Source: Gammaproteobacteria bacterium (lineage in GTDB: Bacteria; Pseudomonadota; Gammaproteobacteria; Steroidobacterales; Steroidobacteraceae). Taken from it: DNA of 8,043 nucleotides. Below are positions 6,203 to 8,043 of the stretch, in pieces; position 1 is the stretch's first letter, and each line of letters starts with the position of its first letter. Position numbers and translations under genes: made by a program. The notes beneath the pieces were generated by a model. The model was given only the letters and a program-made list of their open reading frames with translations. It made no database searches and was not told the origin of the DNA. Location of the stretch: positions 1 through 8,043 of the forward strand of contig JAQGOD010000472.1 in NCBI GenBank assembly GCA_028293775.1, given 5' to 3'.

Positions 6203-6616
6203 ATGCACCAGGTATTAGTCATCGATGATGATGCGGACGTCCGAGATGCCATCCGGCATCTTCTGGAGCTGGCCGGGTATGGCGTGCGCACCAGTGCCGA
6301 TGCGGCGGAGGCGGTCAATCAACTGAGTCGCGAGCCGGTGCACGTGGTCATTACCGACCTGATCATGCCCAAGGTGAACGGCGTGGAGGCCATTCGGACC
6401 ATTCTCAAGGACTTTCCCGACGTCCGAATTATCGCGATGTCAGGCGGCGGGAATTTTGGAATCGAGTCCTACAGGCCGAACGCCATCACAACCACCGCAT
6501 TCCTGGCCGCCGCCGAACGCGCCGGTGCGCATTACGTCTTGAGCAAACCATTTGAAATGGCGGAATTGGTGCGTGCCGTGGAGCAAGTCTTGGTAAGAGG
6601 TCAGGCGCTGCACTAG
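6203..6616 (+). CDS. stand-alone CheY-like response regulator receiver
   Basis: The product is 137 residues made of one receiver domain with no output domain. The canonical residues are all present: acidic pocket D8-D9 in VLVIDDDADV, phospho-acceptor D52 in VVITDLIMPK, the Ser/Thr switch S80 in IIAMSGG, and K115 in VLSKPFEMAEL. The stretch between S80 and K115 is about 13 residues longer than in CheY, in a form (GGG...FLAAAERAGA) seen in a known subgroup of single-domain receivers. The start is set by the domain itself (MHQVLVIDDD). No SD is visible, and a GC hairpin lies directly upstream, so expression may depend on read-through and coupling from the PEP-CTERM-like gene 45 bases upstream. 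It would relay phosphate from a histidine kinase to a partner by protein contact. The kinase is not in this window. Confidence 0.92.
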   Translation: MHQVLVIDDDADVRDAIRHLLELAGYGVRTSADAAEAVNQLSREPVHVVITDLIMPKVNGVEAIRTILKDFPDVRIIAMSGGGNFGIESYRPNAITTTAFLAAAERAGAHYVLSKPFEMAELVRAVEQVLVRGQALH

Positions 6617-6629
6617 ATCCGCCCTCATC

Positions 6630-6660
6630 GTCCGTCAATCGGGTCTTCCCGGACGCATTT
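6630..6660 (+). terminator. possible weak terminator after the receiver gene
   Basis: GTCC (6630-6633) pairs with GGAC (6651-6654) and GGG (6641-6643) with CCC (6648-6650), giving a bulged stem with a TCTT loop. Only a short ATTT follows. The structure is weak, so the call is tentative. Confidence 0.22.
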
Positions 6661-6754
6661 GACAGAATCGGACATCAAATGTGAAGTAAGTCGCAATTCT
6701 GAGTAAAAGACGCACCTAAAGCGCACCGGATCGAGCAGTTATCCCTTTGAAGCC

Positions 6755-6784
6755 TTGTATCTGGTACCAACAGGTATCTAGAAT
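6755..6784 (+). promoter_or_regulatory. candidate sigma-70 promoter for the LuxR-type regulator
   Basis: TTGTAT (6755-6760, TTG kept) is followed after 18 bases by TAGAAT (6779-6784, 5 of 6 to TATAAT). Transcription would begin near 6791, leaving a leader of ~43 bases with an RBS (GGGAG, 6824-6828) ahead of ATG 6834. The 217-base gap before this gene supports an independent promoter. Confidence 0.4.
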
Positions 6785-6833
6785 TCGCCAAACGGCGACA
6801 CCTGTGCCCGACCAATCGTATTAGGGAGAAAAA

Positions 6834-7610
6834 ATGAAGTTTGGCAGCGAAGCACTATCGCACTTCGTATCGCGTGGGGACTCTCTCGACCTCAAGCCGA
6901 AGCTTCGCATTGTTCTCGTGCAGGGACACGAGGTTTTGCGGGAGGGCTTGGAGATCCTGCTGCAAAAACAAGGCGATTTTTCCGTCATCGGCAGCTTCGA
7001 CAATGTCTCAGACGCATTGGTTTCGATTCCGCAATTGCAACCTGATTTGCTGCTCACCGATTGGGACCTTGGCAGCGCGTCAGTGGCGGAATTCTTAGCG
7101 CAGACCCGCCGTCTCGTGCCGTCATGCAAAACCATCGTGCTGTCGGCGCTGGAGTCGCAAGACTGTGTACGTGCGGCGCTGCACGCGGGAGCCAACGGCT
7201 TTATTGAGTTGCTTGCCGATTTATCGGAGCTAACATCCGGGATTCGCGCGGTGGCCGCCGGCCGCCAATTCATTTGTAACTCAACCGCAACTCACCTTCT
7301 CACCGCCCACTTTTCGGGTAATCGCCCGGTGTCCGCGCCCGCTGCCGCGCAACTCATCACTGGACGGGAAAGAGAAGTGCTCACGCGAATCGCGCTCGGC
7401 AATTCGAATAAGGCGATTGCGCGGGAGCTAGGCGTAAGCCCGAAGACGGTGGAAAAGCATCGCTCCAATCTAATGCGTAAATTGCAGCTGCACAACGCGG
7501 CGGCGATCACGATGTACGCCATCCGCAACGGCATGACCAGCCAAGATCCATTCGGCCTTACGGGCGGTTTTACGGGCGGCCTTACGCGGCTGGCCGCAGC
7601 CGCCAATTAA
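6834..7610 (+). CDS. NarL/LuxR-family response regulator with degenerate receiver
   Basis: The product is 258 residues; the start is supported by GGGAG at 6824-6828. After a 23-residue leader, a receiver-like domain spans ~24-142. The usual acidic pair after beta-1 is replaced by Q30-G31 (IVLVQGHEVLREGL). The phospho-acceptor Asp76 remains in LLLTDWDLG and S104 occupies the switch position, but the conserved Lys is replaced (GFIELLADLSEL, Leu126 at the expected site). A LuxR/GerE helix-turn-helix spans ~174-235: LITGREREVLTRIALG, then NKAIARELGVSPKTVEKHRSNLMRKL, with intact recognition-helix features. It should bind DNA as a dimer. Without Mg-binding acids and Lys it probably does not follow the ordinary phosphorylation cycle, and may be constitutive or respond to a ligand or protein partner. 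The Gly/Thr-rich C-terminal tail is encoded by a short tandem repeat. Target genes are unknown; neighbours are candidates. Confidence 0.9.
   Translation: MKFGSEALSHFVSRGDSLDLKPKLRIVLVQGHEVLREGLEILLQKQGDFSVIGSFDNVSDALVSIPQLQPDLLLTDWDLGSASVAEFLAQTRRLVPSCKTIVLSALESQDCVRAALHAGANGFIELLADLSELTSGIRAVAAGRQFICNSTATHLLTAHFSGNRPVSAPAAAQLITGREREVLTRIALGNSNKAIARELGVSPKTVEKHRSNLMRKLQLHNAAAITMYAIRNGMTSQDPFGLTGGFTGGLTRLAAAAN
7556..7591 (+). repeat. 12-base tandem repeat in the regulator's 3' end
   Basis: Three adjacent 12-base units read CCTTACGGGCGG (7556-7567), TTTTACGGGCGG (7568-7579) and CCTTACGCGGCT (7580-7591, imperfect). Twelve bases equal four codons, so copy changes stay in frame and would alter only the LTGG/FTGG/LTRL tail. 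Confidence 0.65.
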
Positions 7611-7619
7611 AACAACCGA

Positions 7620-7636
7620 TCATCGCTACGCGATGA
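7620..7636 (+). terminator. hairpin downstream of the LuxR-type regulator, possible terminator
   Basis: TCATCGC, loop TAC, GCGATGA is a perfect 7-base stem that begins ten bases after the stop codon at 7608-7610. No T run follows, so a classical intrinsic terminator is doubtful. It could protect the mRNA 3' end or be an operator dyad. Confidence 0.35.
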
Positions 7637-7653
7637 CTCGATTGGGTCCTAAG

Positions 7654-7701
7654 GGCGCGTAAAGAGCGCCGGACGGGCGCAGCGCTTGTGACAACAGCGC
7701 T
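7654..7701. repeat. two further short inverted repeats in the spacer
   Basis: GGCGC (7654-7658) pairs with GCGCC (7666-7670) across a 7-base loop. AGCGCT occurs at 7681-7686 and 7696-7701, each copy self-complementary and able to pair with the other across 9 bases. They lie between the regulator and the final gene and may be regulatory dyads. Confidence 0.3.
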
Positions 7702-7765
7702 ATCGTCCGCGGTGGAAACACAAAAACATCGCGGTAAACCTCAAAACCCCTGCCGGAACACTGGA

Positions 7766-8043
7766 ATGCTGAAAACATCCTTCCGTGCGCTATTGGCGTA
7801 CAGCGTCTACGGTCTGTGTATGGCGCCGCACGCATGGGCGGATCACGAGCATGGATCAAATGTATTCGAAGTCTTCTATGCGGCAGAGGCCATGGCCGGC
7901 AGCGGCCAATCGCATGCCGATAAAGACGATGACACCTATGTCAACGCCGACATTCTGTTTGCTGCGGCCGTCCATCAGTTTCGAGTTCTGGGCGAGATAT
8001 TCGTATCTCCCGAGGAGCACGACGTCGAGCGCATGCAGTTCGG
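7766..8043 (+). CDS. secreted, possibly outer-membrane protein, 3' partial
   Basis: ATG 7766 opens a frame that runs off the window after 92 codons. GGAA at 7755-7758, seven bases upstream, is a modest RBS. Residues 1-25 form a signal peptide (MLKTSFRALLAYSVYGLCMA..., cleavage after AWA). The mature part begins with an acidic/His-rich segment (DHEHGSN) and then alternates in a way that suggests outer-membrane beta strands: NVFEVFYAAEAMAG, TYVNADILFAAAVHQ, FRVLGEIFV. A Lys/Asp-rich stretch (ADKDDD) looks like a loop. This is consistent with a beta-barrel or porin-like family, but the fragment is too short to name one. Whether the upstream LuxR-type regulator controls it is unknown. Confidence 0.7.
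   Translation, partial: MLKTSFRALLAYSVYGLCMAPHAWADHEHGSNVFEVFYAAEAMAGSGQSHADKDDDTYVNADILFAAAVHQFRVLGEIFVSPEEHDVERMQF

Noticed and set aside
6659..6687. TTGACA at 6659-6664 as a promoter upstream of the LuxR-type gene
   Set aside because: The -35 is perfect, but no acceptable -10 lies 16-18 bases downstream (best TGAAGT, 3 of 6). The element at 6755-6784 is better.

Overview
This 8,043-base window looks like chromosomal DNA from a GC-rich Gram-negative bacterium, most likely a beta- or gammaproteobacterium. The reasons are the visibly high GC, the many Sec signal peptides, a periplasmic c-type cytochrome, LolA-like periplasmic proteins, an FkpA/Mip-type PPIase, and a PEP-CTERM-like surface protein with a PEIDP variant motif. 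Genus cannot be fixed from the sequence. No tRNA, rRNA, CRISPR array, transposase or integrase was found, and no gene-free stretch reaches 300 bases.

Region 1 (1-4488, + strand) is a tightly packed run of six genes, and every product appears to be exported. In order they are: a Spy/CpxP-like helical periplasmic protein (5' end outside the window), an 86-residue basic small secreted protein, a 164-residue secreted protein of unknown family, two tandem LolA/LolB-like paralogues, and a 556-residue fusion of a c-type cytochrome domain to a periplasmic ligand-binding domain. Gaps range from a 4-base ATGA overlap to 23 bases, so this is very probably one operon. No membrane transporter, kinase or dehydrogenase accompanies it here. 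It is the most interesting part of the window: an envelope module combining redox, ligand binding and possibly lipid or hydrophobic-ligand binding.

Region 2 (4491-5231, - strand) is an FKBP-type peptidyl-prolyl isomerase with a secretion signal. Its stop codon lies two bases from that of the cytochrome fusion. It is divergent from region 3 across a 215-base intergenic region with weak promoters and two mutually exclusive hairpins.

Region 3 (5447-7610, + strand) holds a PEP-CTERM-like secreted protein, a stand-alone CheY-like receiver with all canonical residues, and a NarL/LuxR-type regulator. The receiver domain of that regulator has lost its acidic pocket and conserved lysine but keeps the phospho-acceptor Asp. 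No histidine kinase is present. The regulator ends in a short 12-base tandem repeat coding for a Gly/Thr-rich tail.

Region 4 (7611-8043) has a hairpin-rich spacer, then the start of a secreted, possibly outer-membrane, protein that runs off the window. Functional links between regions are inference from proximity only.
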